64,000 nucleotides of DNA from Gari tellinella. Lineage: Eukaryota; Mollusca; Bivalvia; Cardiida; Psammobiidae. Below the pieces are notes generated by a model, which was not told the origin of the DNA, ran no database searches, and worked only from the letters and a program-made list of their open reading frames with translations. Of this stretch, positions 55,401 through 64,000 are shown in pieces. Position 1 is the stretch's first letter. Each line of letters begins with the position of its first letter. The DNA lies in NCBI GenBank assembly GCA_922989275.2, contig OV277864.1, positions 25,431,550-25,495,549 of the forward strand, given 5' to 3'. The translations under genes were made by a program, and so were the position numbers.

Positions 55401-58400
55401 TAGTTCTAGCCTAAACGCGTTTATTGGGAAAGAATAACACATTCTCCACTGTACATGCTTCTTCGACTCATGTTTTACAGTACATATGCTTATGGAACGC
55501 CTCATCTGTCTGCTGTAACTGATTTTATAGATGTAAAGTAAACTTAATATTATGTACAGAGACAATTTCAGTTTGCAAAGATATTATTTCCATATATGGA
55601 GCAATACACCATGATGTAATACTATATTGTTATGTTTGCATATAAATATAAACCTTTACATAATGGTTTTATATGGAAAAAGTGCCTTTGCATACTGTGA
55701 ATGTATTTATACATATTTCAAAATTATTTAACCCGTTTGCGCCCAGTGGATTCTTCCATGTTTTATATTTGATTAGTCTATTTTTTATCAAAGGGATGCC
55801 TAGTCAAATTTTCATTTTCATTTTTGTTTTATATTGAAATTTCTATCAGCAAACAGTGTAGACTCTGATCAGACGCCGCATAATGCGGCATCTGATCAGA
55901 GTCTACACTGTTTGCCTTTGTCCCATAAGGCATATATGGGATCGTGGGCACAAATGGGTTTAACATGAGGCAGACAGTTGATGCGTTCCATACATACTTG
56001 GCTAAAAGAGTTGACTCTTTGTCAAAGAAACACTAGAGAATATCAGGACCTTAACTCTTTCCAAACAATAATAGAACTCGGGGCAAGGCACTGAAGGGGT
56101 AAATGAGTTGTCTGCTTTATGTCCGCCCCTTTTACTGTCACATGTCTGTAACTCTTGAATGAGTTAACCCCTTCACTGCCATGACGTCATCAATTTTAAG
56201 CAATTGTCGTCTTCTTTTGTTTCTTAAATTTAATTTTTAGATATTCAGATTGAAGTAATCCACATGAAATAAAGTCGTTATTATTATTATTTAAAATTCA
56301 GTGTCTATTAGTTTAGATCCTGATCAGATGGCACGTGACTCGAGGTAAGGCAGTGAAGGGGTTAATACTTCCAAATGCATTTTATACGAGACACAGGATA
56401 ACGATTTGTTACAAATGCTTCAGTGGAGGAGCGGATTGACTATCCGTTTGTTTATATTCAATTTGTTTTGAATACTTTATTTAGAATATTTGGATCAGGA
56501 TCTCACTTTTCACGACCAAAGAAGAACACTGGAGGCTTTGTTACCATGGAACACCTACCAGATTCTTCTAATTTACCAAACCCAAACAGGTACACTGTTC
56601 TTGACGACATTCTTTACGAAATTTATGCTTTAAACATGTAGACTGTAAAAGACGTTTAAACATATCTGAACGCAAATTCAATGCACTAGAGTGTAGAAAA
56701 TGCTATTAAAATTATGGCAATTTGTTTTGATCTGAGTGGCTAACAATTTGTAGGCTGACCAGATACGGTTCACCCGGCGTCTGATCTGGCACCAAACTGT
56801 TTGCGATGTACACAGTGTTTTAGCATAAACGCGATAATTGGGAAATACTAATGCCTTCCCTACAGCATTTACTGTATTGAGGATTTCACGAGGAACTAGG
56901 GTGTTAGAATATTAGATAAATCCCCATCAATCTGCATTACTTATCATGAACGCCTAGCGTAATTACATATCAGGGCTTCGTAGTATAAGTACTGGGCGGT
57001 CTTCCTCATAAACAGTAACAATACATTTATCATTATGTCCGACACTTTCTGTTCACTTAGATCCTTCTACAGTATGTTGTTCAGTCACAATGTATGTTAT
57101 AATCTCTATCATTGAGCCGTAAACAGGTGGACTGACATTTTTCTATATTGCCAAAAATATGTTTATCTGACCTTTTATTAAAATAGTGCTTAAATTCACA
57201 TTAGACTGGCAGCGTATGGCCAGGCGCGGACTAATTAATTGTTCGGATAGTTGCAATGATAAGAAACATACATATATGAATGCTACATGTTGTAGTCTGA
57301 CATTTTTGCTGGCACTTGCAGTATGTTAAATGTAAGCGCATTTTTCAAAGTATCTAAAACAATTTCATGTTTATTTTGAAAGAGCTGTTTATGAAACAGG
57401 AAAAAATAGGAAACAAATCATATGTTGGTGTGCATTTTGTTTGCACTACGGCACTGTGGAAAAGATGTGTCAAATTCGGATTGTTTTCTCTCAAATGTTG
57501 TTAAATTTATAGCATAAGCTTCAGTAAAATCTATTCTAAATAAAAATAGATATGGTAATTTTGTTTTTTATTATGTATCATATGTCTATGGAAATGTTTT
57601 TACATAAAGAAACTAAATCAAAACCAAACAGGCACCAGCTTTGAAAAAGAAAATCTCTGAATCATTGTTTTCATGGGTAATGTTTTTTAAATGAAAAATA
57701 GTAAAAAACATATTTCTGGTATCTAACTTTTTCTTAAATTGTACCATAAGAAAGCCCATACAAAGGCAATTCAAAATATTAAAAATATATAGATAGGTTA
57801 GAGTTGAAAATTTTGAGTTTTTAAGAAAAAAGAGTTATCTCCATTTACAAAAATTACAAAATAGTACCATATCGATGATATTTAGAGCTTCATAAATTTA
57901 ACTTTTTGTGCCTGCTTTTGTCTTAAATTAGTTTTTATATGACGAAATACTACCATAGATATGGAATAAATAATACAAAACCAAATTACCGTGTTTGTTT
58001 TCATTTGAAATAGATTTTATTGAAGCGGGTTCTTTGAAAAGGGCAAATTAAGAAAAATCAAATCCTAATCTGACACACCTTATAGAAATGGCCGTAGAAC
58101 AAAATAATGTACACCAAAATGTAATATCTTTTTTATATTTCCATTCATCTTAAATAGCCCTTTTAAAACAAAACGATGATAGAATGGTTTTACATAATTT
58201 GAAAATTTCACACATTTATGAGTTCAATACACCCTTAATGCATGATATTGTGTTTTTAATTTCTCACAGAATTTATAATGTTCTACAAAAACAGGTTGCA
58301 ACCATATCAAATTCCAAATAAACGAGTTGTAGATCCAGATACAGCTTATAAGTAACTCAAATATGGACTTTAAAAAAGCATAGAAATACTTTCACTGTGT

Positions 58401-59178
58401 CACATTTTGTTTCATCTTATCAAGGAACTGAATAATAGTAATGCTCATTAAAGTTTTGGTTGACTTATCTAAACTCTCAGTGGATTTTCACCAGGGCAAG
58501 TTCCAATTTCAAATTAAGTCTAGGTCATTTTTAAATATTAAGGGTTGATTTGAAGACTTTAATGCAAAATGACAAACAGTAGAGACCCCGATCAGAGGGC
58601 TCCTACAGGAGCCCTCTGATCAGGGTCTACACTGTTTGCATAGGACAAGAGTACTTTTCACAGGTATTCTGATTGTTAATGATGAGTATACTCGTCGCAA
58701 GGGTTAAGCCTTTTTGCGGTCCTACTTGTAATGGTTCCTTAACCCGTTCAACCCTATACAGCCCTCTATAAAGATTACTGATTATACATGCAAACAGTGT
58801 TTACCCTGATCAGAGGGCTCCTATATGAGCCCTCTGATCAGGGTCTGCACTGTGTGATATTTTCATCGGTTTTGTTGTCATACCAAAAATGCAACACTAG
58901 ACTGGTTCAAAATAACTGTATTAGAAGAGTCCAAAAGGATTATTAATACCGACAAGAGCAATTTAGGGTTGAAAGAGATACCATCTAATACTGTGTTGTT
59001 GTACAGGAAAGTATTATTGAAGTCGTCTGAGGCCCGACGTGACGAGGATGGAGTGAGGTCTATACGGTACAACAGGCTGGCCCTGGAATTCCGACCCCTC
59101 TATACCTGGGTATACATCACCGTGAGCGAGACGAAAATAATGGAGGTACGCCGAAAATACGGGAATTGGGGTTGGTGA
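49085..59178 (+). CDS. B4GALT-like: Beta-1,4-galactosyltransferase family protein (GT7)
   Basis: Exons 49085-49439, 51222-51382, 52001-52072, 53194-53381, 54855-54977, 56485-56589 and 59007-59178 join in frame to 391 aa. Type II Golgi enzyme that adds Gal (or GalNAc) from UDP-sugar to GlcNAc. Seen: short basic cytosolic tail MVRVSPERF, membrane segment 10-26, acidic stem, Cys111 and Cys152 (first disulfide in the family), IIPYRDRERHLK (161-172), FNKGVLSNVGF, HDVDYLMVDDRNMY with the DxD motif 228-230, Cys223/Cys242 (second disulfide), YFGGVVAF, and catalytic GWGGEDDD (289-296; Trp290, Glu293, Asp294). Tyr265 aligns with bovine B4GALT1 Tyr289, the residue tied to Gal over GalNAc preference; His323 aligns with His347, but Met344 is replaced by Thr320. 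The start has G at -3 and +4. The subfamily number cannot be fixed by eye. Confidence 0.93.
49509..49683. mobile_element. MITE in B4GALT intron 1
   Basis: TACAGGATTAGTTATACAGT and GAGGATTTATTCCCGGCTG are mirrored by CAGCCAGGAATAAATTCTC and AATATCATTATCCTGTA. About 55-nt arms; class unknown. Confidence 0.6.
50008..50053 (+). repeat. AAT microsatellite
   Basis: Two runs of ATA/ATT trinucleotides separated by CTATGGT. Confidence 0.85.
50090..50455. mobile_element. pogo-like MITE variant with nested B-type element
   Basis: Left CAGTGCTCCCTCTCTACAAC; the right end, inverted, reads CGTGTTCCCTCTCTACAGC. A B-type hairpin (AAACAGCTTGAATTCAGATC facing CATCTGGATTCAAGCTGT) occupies about 50190-50262. 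Confidence 0.6.
50839..51048 (-). mobile_element. Family C MITE, hairpin half-deleted
   Basis: TTAGCTCATTGAGTCCTAGT to CACCTGATAATGAGTTAA. GAAGTCCCTGATTAGAGGGC keeps only one arm. Confidence 0.6.
51222..51382 (+). CDS. B4GALT-like: B4GALT-like exon 2
   Basis: Acceptor GTCATTCAG, donor CTTAAG|GTATAT, phase 1 in and 0 out. Encodes IGPLAVSPSTNDT, GGKYRPEYCEPREK and IIPYRDRERHLK. Confidence 0.93.
52001..52072 (+). CDS. B4GALT-like: B4GALT-like exon 3
   Basis: Acceptor TTGATTTCAG, donor AATG|GTAAGC, 24 codons in phase 0: VLLTHLHNTLQKQKLEYRIF and VVEM. Confidence 0.9.
52340..53190 (+). other. B4GALT intron 3 without recognised elements
   Basis: No exon signal apart from the flanking ones. A stretch near 52910-52990 (CGTAAGTCGAACATATG, GTATTCGACTTTGG) may be a decayed pogo-like MITE. 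Confidence 0.35.
53194..53381 (+). CDS. B4GALT-like: B4GALT-like exon 4 (DxD motif)
   Basis: Acceptor AATTTACAG, donor TTACAG|GTCAGT, phase 0 in and 2 out. Encodes FNKGVLSNVGF, HDVDYLMVDDRNMYRCG and PRHL. Confidence 0.95.
53740..54023. mobile_element. MITE with GGGCGTGTTCGATTATC ends (284 bp)
   Basis: The left end GGGCGTGTTCGATTATCA is mirrored by TGATAATCGAACACACCC; TAT flanks both sides. Internal CCAGAACTG and CAGTTCTGG also pair. Superfamily not assigned. Confidence 0.7.
54036..54106 (+). repeat. tRNA-like segment (SINE head)
   Basis: TGGTAGCTCAGTTGGTAGGG (A-box) and TTGGTTCAAGTCTC (B-box) 13 bp after the MITE. No acceptor stem. Confidence 0.45.
54855..54977 (+). CDS. B4GALT-like: B4GALT-like exon 5 (catalytic GWGGEDDD)
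   Basis: Acceptor CTAACTTCAG, donor AACAG|GTAAAA, phase 2 in and out. Encodes YFGGVVAFTPDQYWNINGYS and FFGWGGEDDD. Confidence 0.95.
55206..55451 (-). mobile_element. Family A MITE (246 bp)
   Basis: CAGTGGAGAATCTGTTATTC to ATAACACATTCTCCACTG, TA flanks, in B4GALT intron 5. Close to the copy at 36627 in sequence and orientation. Confidence 0.88.
55728..55963 (+). mobile_element. Family L MITE, intact (236 bp)
   Basis: TTAACCCGTTTGCGCCCAGT to GGGCACAAATGGGTTTAA. The hairpin has C-like outer arms (GCAAACAGTGTAGACTCTGA) and an A/B-like tip (CAGACGCCGCATAATGCGGC). Confidence 0.82.
56164..56365. mobile_element. Family B variant (202 bp)
   Basis: TTAACCCCTTCACTGCCATG to AAGGCAGTGAAGGGGTTAA; clean inverted ends, hairpin mostly deleted. 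Confidence 0.75.
56485..56589 (+). CDS. B4GALT-like: B4GALT-like exon 6 (metal-binding His)
   Basis: Acceptor CTTTATTTAG, donor AACAG|GTACAC. Encodes IFGSGSHFSRPKKN and GGFVTMEH with His323. Confidence 0.92.
57329..58234. mobile_element. Family F foldback element, left end eroded
   Basis: Right end TTCAATACACCC then TTAA. Both arms are recognisable (GAAAGAGCTGTTTATGAAAC near 57380; CATTCATCTTAAATAGCCC near 58142). In B4GALT intron 6. Confidence 0.75.
58450..58707 (+). mobile_element. Family C-type MITE with perfect hairpin
   Basis: ACCCCGATCAGAGGGCTCCT faces AGGAGCCCTCTGATCAGGGT; right end CGCAAGGGTTAA. A second hairpin of the same type follows at 58791-58855, so two long hairpins lie in the last 450 nt before the final exon. 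Confidence 0.7.
58739..58870 (+). repeat. Family C fragment with hairpin
   Basis: TTAACCCGTTCAACCCTATA then CCTGATCAGAGGGCTCCTAT facing GAGCCCTCTGATCAGG. Confidence 0.65.
59007..59178 (+). CDS. B4GALT-like: B4GALT-like exon 7 and stop
   Basis: Acceptor TTGTTGTACAG, phase 2 in. Encodes KVLLKSSEARRDEDGVRSIR, LYTWVYITVS and the C-terminus RRKYGNWGW; stop TGA 59176-59178. Possible polyadenylation signals (AATAAA) at 59854 and 59897 lie inside or beside a MITE. Confidence 0.95.
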
Positions 59179-59690
59179 TGATTCGTAGGTGCTTAAACAA
59201 TTGCCATTGCAAACAGTTTGGAACTTGTTCAGACATCGGGTAACCGGGCGTCTGATCAGGTTACAAACTGTTTGTTAGACTGTTTGTAACTCAGATGGAA
59301 AGTAACTGCCTTTAAAAAGACTGAACATCAGATTTGATATGAAAACAATTTTAAAGGATGGTACGTGCTCACAGAGAAAGTATAAGTATTATTGAAGGAT
59401 TATTGCAAAATATATTGTGATACATGTAAGAGACATAACTCGTTCATCTTTATCCTTAGATCATTACCGAGTCTGGTCGGTTTTTCTTTTTTCTTTTAGC
59501 AAAACTTACGATTTATTGTAGTCAGAGAAGCAAATGGTCTGGAGCATGATCAGACACCGCGGGTAGCCCGTGGTCTGATCTGTCTCCAAACTGATTGCAG
59601 TAGAAATACAAGAAATTGGTTTAGCATATACGCGTCTATTGGTAATGAATTATGTATTCATCACTTTTACTGTTCGTTTTGAAACTGGGA

Positions 59691-59932
59691 CCCGTTTCAT
59701 AAAACTTGGTACGACAAAAACTATTGTAAGATAAGACTTTAAGATACATTTAATATCTGATATCTCAATATAACACTGTCTTTTGACATCTCTTTGGATG
59801 TGTCTGTTCAAGGCAATTCGAAAGAGATGTCACAAGACAGGATTAGATGGAGAAATAAATAATAATTGAGACTTTTATAATCTGACTTACGACAACAATA
59901 AATTTTGTCGTACAAAGTTTTTATGAAACGGG
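59691..59932. mobile_element. MITE with CCCGTTTCATAAAA ends (242 bp)
   Basis: CCCGTTTCATAAAACTTGGT then ACGACAAAA is mirrored over about 30 bp at the right end. Superfamily not assigned. Confidence 0.75.
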
Positions 59933-60827
59933 CCGCTGGAGTTTTCATATTTGTTGGTGGTATTGTTGTCCATCTCTTTTGTGACAGCTTTTGATTTGCA
60001 ATGCCAGCTAACCCCCATTTTATTATGTTGTTTTAGAAATTTAGACAGTATTTGAAACCAGATGGCTAGGTCAATGAGGATAATAGGCCGCCCATGGTCT
60101 GGTCAAGACAAGGAAATCACGCAAGAGGATGCCACGCCTGTTCCTGATACATTTACATTAGAGAAGATGTTACTAGTTCCCGTTTAAGCGAAATTTAAAC
60201 GCCAATCTTGCAATAATATTGAGAACATGACTCTTTGAACATGTAGACTACTCACTTTAATGTTATGAAGTCGTGCACGCTGTTCGTCCTAACACAGGGG
60301 TCACTTTCTTTCAAATACCCTTTCCTTTGACTATATAGTTATATAGTGACAAAGCGTTTGGAGCCTGGTCAGACATCTTAGTTTTAGCAAAAACACATTA
60401 CGCTAAAATGTGGAAAATACCCTTTTTTACACCCACGACTATTTATCTTAACATGAGTGGCAAATAGTTTGGAGCGTGATCAGACGCCGAATTACCCGGT
60501 GTCTGATCTGGCTAAAAACTGTCTGCAATGGACATACAGTAATGGTTTTAACTTAAACGTGTTTATTGTGAAAAATCACGTATTCTCCATTGTAGTCCTA
60601 AGTTCAGACGTTATTCTCCACGAATGTGTTCTTTAATAAGAAAATAGTAGTTTGTTTCTCTCACATAGTTTTAAGTAAATACCCATGAGTTTAAGAATTG
60701 AAAGACGGTGGAAGCCTGGTTAATTAATGCTTCTTTATGTAAGGTAACTGGTTGCTATGAACATTAGTTGCTAGTCTTCAAACATGTTGATAAGCAATAG
60801 CGTAACCCTTCCACTTGCACGTTTAAC

Positions 60828-61935
60828 CTTTTTCTCCCATAGAACCGCCTCTTGGCGCAATTAATATATTCCTCCCCCGTCGAAAAGAGTTCCACGTTAT
60901 GTAGTTATCAACATGTTCTAGAAGAAAGAAGTTCTATATGCTATCAAATGGTAGCTTAAAGCAGATAGAAAATAAAGTAGAATGCGCCTAAAGTCGCACT
61001 CTGCTTTGCCTTCAACCTGCTTTAAGGGTGCATCAAACCCATAAGCAAATTTTTCAAAGTATTTGACTTTTTTCTTTCATGTTTATTTTGAAAGAGCTGT
61101 TTATGATAAATGAAAAAACAGAGATACCACATATCTCCGTGTGCATTATTTCGCACTACGGCAATTTGGAAAAGATATGTCAAATTCAGACTTTTTCTCA
61201 AAATTTCTCAAATTTAAAGTATAAGCTTCAATAAAATCTATTTCAAATAAAAACAAACATGATAATTTTGTTTTTCATGATGTATTTCATGTACGTGGAA
61301 GTATTTTGACATAAAGAAACTAAATCAAGACCAAATATAGGTACCATATTTGGAAAATATGAATGTCTAATTTAAAATATTTCTAGTATCTAACTTGTTT
61401 TTATATTCTACCAGATGAAAATCCATACAAAGGCAATTCAAAATATGAAAACAAATTGATAGGTTAGTGTTGAAATTTTGAGTTATTGAAGAAAAGAAAT
61501 TATCTCCCTTTACAAAATTTACAAAAACGTACCATTTCGATGATATTTAGAGCTTTACAAATTTCACATTTGGTGCCTGTTTTGTCTTATATTAGTTTTT
61601 GTAAGAAGAAATGCTACCATAGACATGAAATAAATAACACAAAACCAAATTATCATGTTTGTTTTCATTTGAAATTGTTTTTATTGAAGCGGGCTGTTTG
61701 AAAAGGACAAAATAAGAAAAAGTGGATGGGGTAAATTTTACATGGCCGTAGAGCCAAAAGTTGTTCACCAAAATGTACACTTTTTCTATTTTTCAATCTT
61801 CTTCAATGGTTCTTCAACACAAGACCATCATAAAGTGTTTTCATATACTTTGAAAATTTCCTAAATTCATGAGTTTGATACACCCTTAAAGTGATCACAA
61901 AAACAAGAAACAGACGATTTGGTAAAGGGTCACTC
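60828..61935. mobile_element. Family D MITE split by a family F insertion
   Basis: The left D part runs from TTTAACCTTTTTCTCCCATA to the hairpin (60957-61025). The right flank AGTGATCAC...TTTGGTAAAGGG resumes at 61886, matching D reference GTAGTCAC...TCAGGTAAAGGG. Confidence 0.75.
61026..61885. mobile_element. Family F foldback element, intact (860 bp)
   Basis: GGGTGCATCAAACCC to TTTGATACACCC, flanked by TTAA at 61022-61025 and 61886-61889. An inward open frame at 61592-61780 (-) matches those at 27466 and 63239. Confidence 0.85.
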
Positions 61936-62247
61936 TTTCACCGCCATAGTATCGTCTGTTACAAACTTTCGTCTGCTTTTCGTTTTTCTTTTGTTAACAA
62001 TCTTACTACTTTGGCGTAATTGTTATTGTTACCCATATCAAACCGTTTGGATACTGATCTGTGCTGTTGGACTCATCATCTGATCTGGATCCGAACTGTT
62101 TCAAAATAAAAGCGATTCTGCTCTTGGCAGAAACAGAGTTAACCCATTCACTATCTTGGTTGTTTGCAAATACATGTAGTTACGCGGCATCTGATCAGAT
62201 ACCAAACTGTTTGACATTCATTTAAATATTTCTATGGTCAAGATACA

Positions 62248-62461
62248 TTAACCCTTAGCCTGCCAATCACGACTATAGCTCCATATGCAAACAGCTTGGA
62301 TCCGGATGAGACGCCGAGTAACTCGGCGTCTCATCCGGATCCAAGCTGTTTGACACTCGGACAACATTTTCAGCAATTTTGAGCAACTTTGAAGCACTTT
62401 GAAACTTGAAGCAGACGAGAAATATAGCAGACGACAATTTATTTGGCGGGCTAAGGGTTAA
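62248..62461. mobile_element. Family B variant with perfect hairpin (214 bp)
   Basis: TTAACCCTTAGCCTGCCAAT to GGCGGGCTAAGGGTTAA. Arms GCAAACAGCTTGGATCCGGA and TCCGGATCCAAGCTGTTTG around GAGACGCCGAGTAACTCGGC. Confidence 0.8.
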
Positions 62462-62851
62462 ACTTAAGTTTGAGAAATAAAAGCAGACGTAATGTTGACA
62501 TTAGAATAGTGTAGACATTAAAGGCAGATGACAATTATTGTTTTAACTTGATGACGTCATAACAATTACACTGAAGGGGCTAAACTAGCTACACTTACTG
62601 TACTGTATCTAGATGGCATAAAAATAATGCAAACTTCATGTGTTTTATATTTATTCAATATACTAATATGACAAAAGATCGCAAGTGTTTACACAGACAA
62701 GTACAAAACGAACCTATTAAAATAACTAATAATAAAGTGATTGTTGATAAGTACATGTGTTACATGTAGTTAGTATTTTTACATCCCATGCCTTGAGCAA
62801 ACATGCATTCAGCGCATGGCAACGATGTAGACCTTCATCAATTGCTTTAGC

Positions 62852-62949
62852 ATGGACTCATAATGTAAACCAAATTTGGAGACTGTAGTACTTAAAGCAT
62901 GTGCTTTAAGTACTACAGTCTCCAAATTTGGTTTACATTATGAGTCCAT
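62852..62949. repeat. Perfect palindrome with 48-bp arms
   Basis: The left arm ATGGACTCATAATGTAAACC... (62852-62899) and right arm (62902-62949) are exact reverse complements with a 2-nt spacer. A third exact copy of the right arm lies at 63094-63141. Confidence 0.95.
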
Positions 62950-63153
62950 AGTCGTAGTTAACAGAGGCCAGTTTCATAATACATATATGTCTTATTTAGG
63001 ATTGTACGGTCTTCAACTTTGAAATTGAAGTCTTCATATATATGTTACAGTCAATCTGTGCAATAAGTCATTCCACGAAATGACTAAAGCAAGTGCTTTA
63101 AGTACTACAGTCTCCAAATTTGGTTTACATTATGAGTCCATGCTCGTAGTTAA

Positions 63154-64000
63154 GGGTGCATCAATGTCATGACTTTGGGAAATTTTGAAAGTATATGAAA
63201 ACACTCTATGATGGTTTTGTATTGAAGAGCTATTTAAGATGAATGAAAAAATAGAAAAAGTGTACATTTTGGTGAACAACAGTTGGCTCTACGGCCATGT
63301 AAAATTTACCCCACCCACTTCCTTTTATTTTGTCCTTTTCAAACAGCCCGCTTCAATAAAATCCATTTTAAATGAAAACAAATATGATAATTTGGTTTTG
63401 TGTTATTTATTTCCTATCTATGGTAGTATTTCTTCATACAAAAACTAATTTAAGAAAAAAAAAGGCACCAAATGTGAAATTTATAAAGCTCTAAATATTA
63501 TCGATATGGTACTTTTTTGTAAATTTTGTAAGGGGAGATAACTCTTTTTACTTTAATAACTCAAAATTTTCAACACTGACCTTTCAATTTCTTTTCATAT
63601 TTTGAACTGCCTTAGCATGGGCTTTCATCTGGTAGAATATAAGAAAAAGTTAAATACTAGAACTATTTCATTTTCAAACTTTTTTACTTTTTTTTCATAA
63701 AATAAAAAATCTAATAAAATCATGCCCTATACAAAGCATATGTTTGATATTCAAGGATCGATATTGTTCAAACCTGGTGCCTGCTTTGTCTAAATTTGGT
63801 TTCTATATGTGAAAATACCACCATAGACAAGAAATAAATAATGGAAACCCAAATTATCATGTTTGTTTTGTTTCGAAATAAATTTTACTGAAGCTTGTAC
63901 CCTGAATGGGTAAAATTTGAAAAAAAAAGTCCAAATTTGACATACCTTTTTCAAATCGCTGTAGCTCAAAAACAAGGACACTACCATATATTTTTTTTTT
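63154..64000. mobile_element. Family F foldback element, cut by window end
   Basis: Starts after TTAA with GGGTGCATCAATGTC. Left arm open frame at 63239-63448 and right arm frame at 63790-63987 (-). Very close to the copy at 27382. Confidence 0.85.

Noticed and set aside
55062..55565. 167-aa minus-strand open frame, plus similar ones at 33165, 33649 and 36624 with peptides like [15 protein letters not shown]
   Set aside because: They run through family A MITEs; the shared peptide is the translated hairpin, appears in both strands, and has no start, splice or domain context.

Overview
This is animal nuclear DNA. It holds three intron-containing genes with GT-AG splice sites, introns packed with short transposons, and no bacterial-type operons. 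The repeats (tRNA-headed SINE, AACAG-tailed retroelement ends, very abundant palindromic MITEs) and the divergence of the proteins from vertebrate orthologues suggest a bivalve mollusc. A dreissenid or other heterodont is my guess, and it is only a guess.

Three host genes can be assembled exon by exon, with reading frames closing at every junction. (1) SSR2/TRAP-beta, + strand, 15957-22544, five coding exons, 190 aa; one intron has the donor and branch site of a U12 (minor spliceosome) intron. (2) A secreted endonuclease/exonuclease/phosphatase-fold (EEP) enzyme, - strand, 41914-29400, seven exons, 384 aa; its stop codon lies inside a pogo-like MITE. (3) A beta-1,4-galactosyltransferase-family type II Golgi enzyme, + strand, 49085-59178, seven exons, 391 aa. 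All three products belong to the secretory pathway (ER translocation, secretion, Golgi glycosylation), but nothing shows they are co-regulated. Genes 2 and 3 are divergently arranged, about 7 kb apart.

Layout. 0-11.2 kb: no recognisable gene, MITEs and older repeats. 11.2-13.7 kb: a 56-bp minisatellite. 13.76-13.93 kb: a broken inverted copy of SSR2 exon 3. 14-15.96 kb: SINE/tRNA-like modules upstream of SSR2. 16-22.5 kb: SSR2; its first coding intron carries a 420-bp tandem duplication, one unit of which is split by a 1594-bp Harbinger-like element. 22.5-29.4 kb: MITE-rich spacer with a 943-bp foldback element. 29.4-41.9 kb: EEP gene. 42-49 kb: MITEs and a diverged tandem repeat. 49-59.2 kb: B4GALT. 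59.2-64 kb: nested foldback elements and a perfect 48-bp-arm palindrome.

Repeat families used below. A: ends CAGTGGAGAA, TA flanks, about 246 bp. B: TTAACCC...GGGTTAA with a GCAAACAGTTTGGA hairpin. C: TTAA ends, hairpin CCTGATCAGAGGGCTCC, about 251 bp. D: TTAA ends, hairpin AAAGCAGGTTGAAAGTAAAG, 253 bp. E: pogo-like, TA flanks. F: 0.85-0.95 kb foldback, TTAA target duplication. J: CAGGGCTGCCAT ends. K: repeat rich in AGGTCA half-sites. L: TTAA ends, mixed hairpin. M: GGTTATAAAACTT inverted repeat. The most unusual pattern is that two hairpin cassettes recur inside MITEs whose ends belong to different target-site classes (TA and TTAA).
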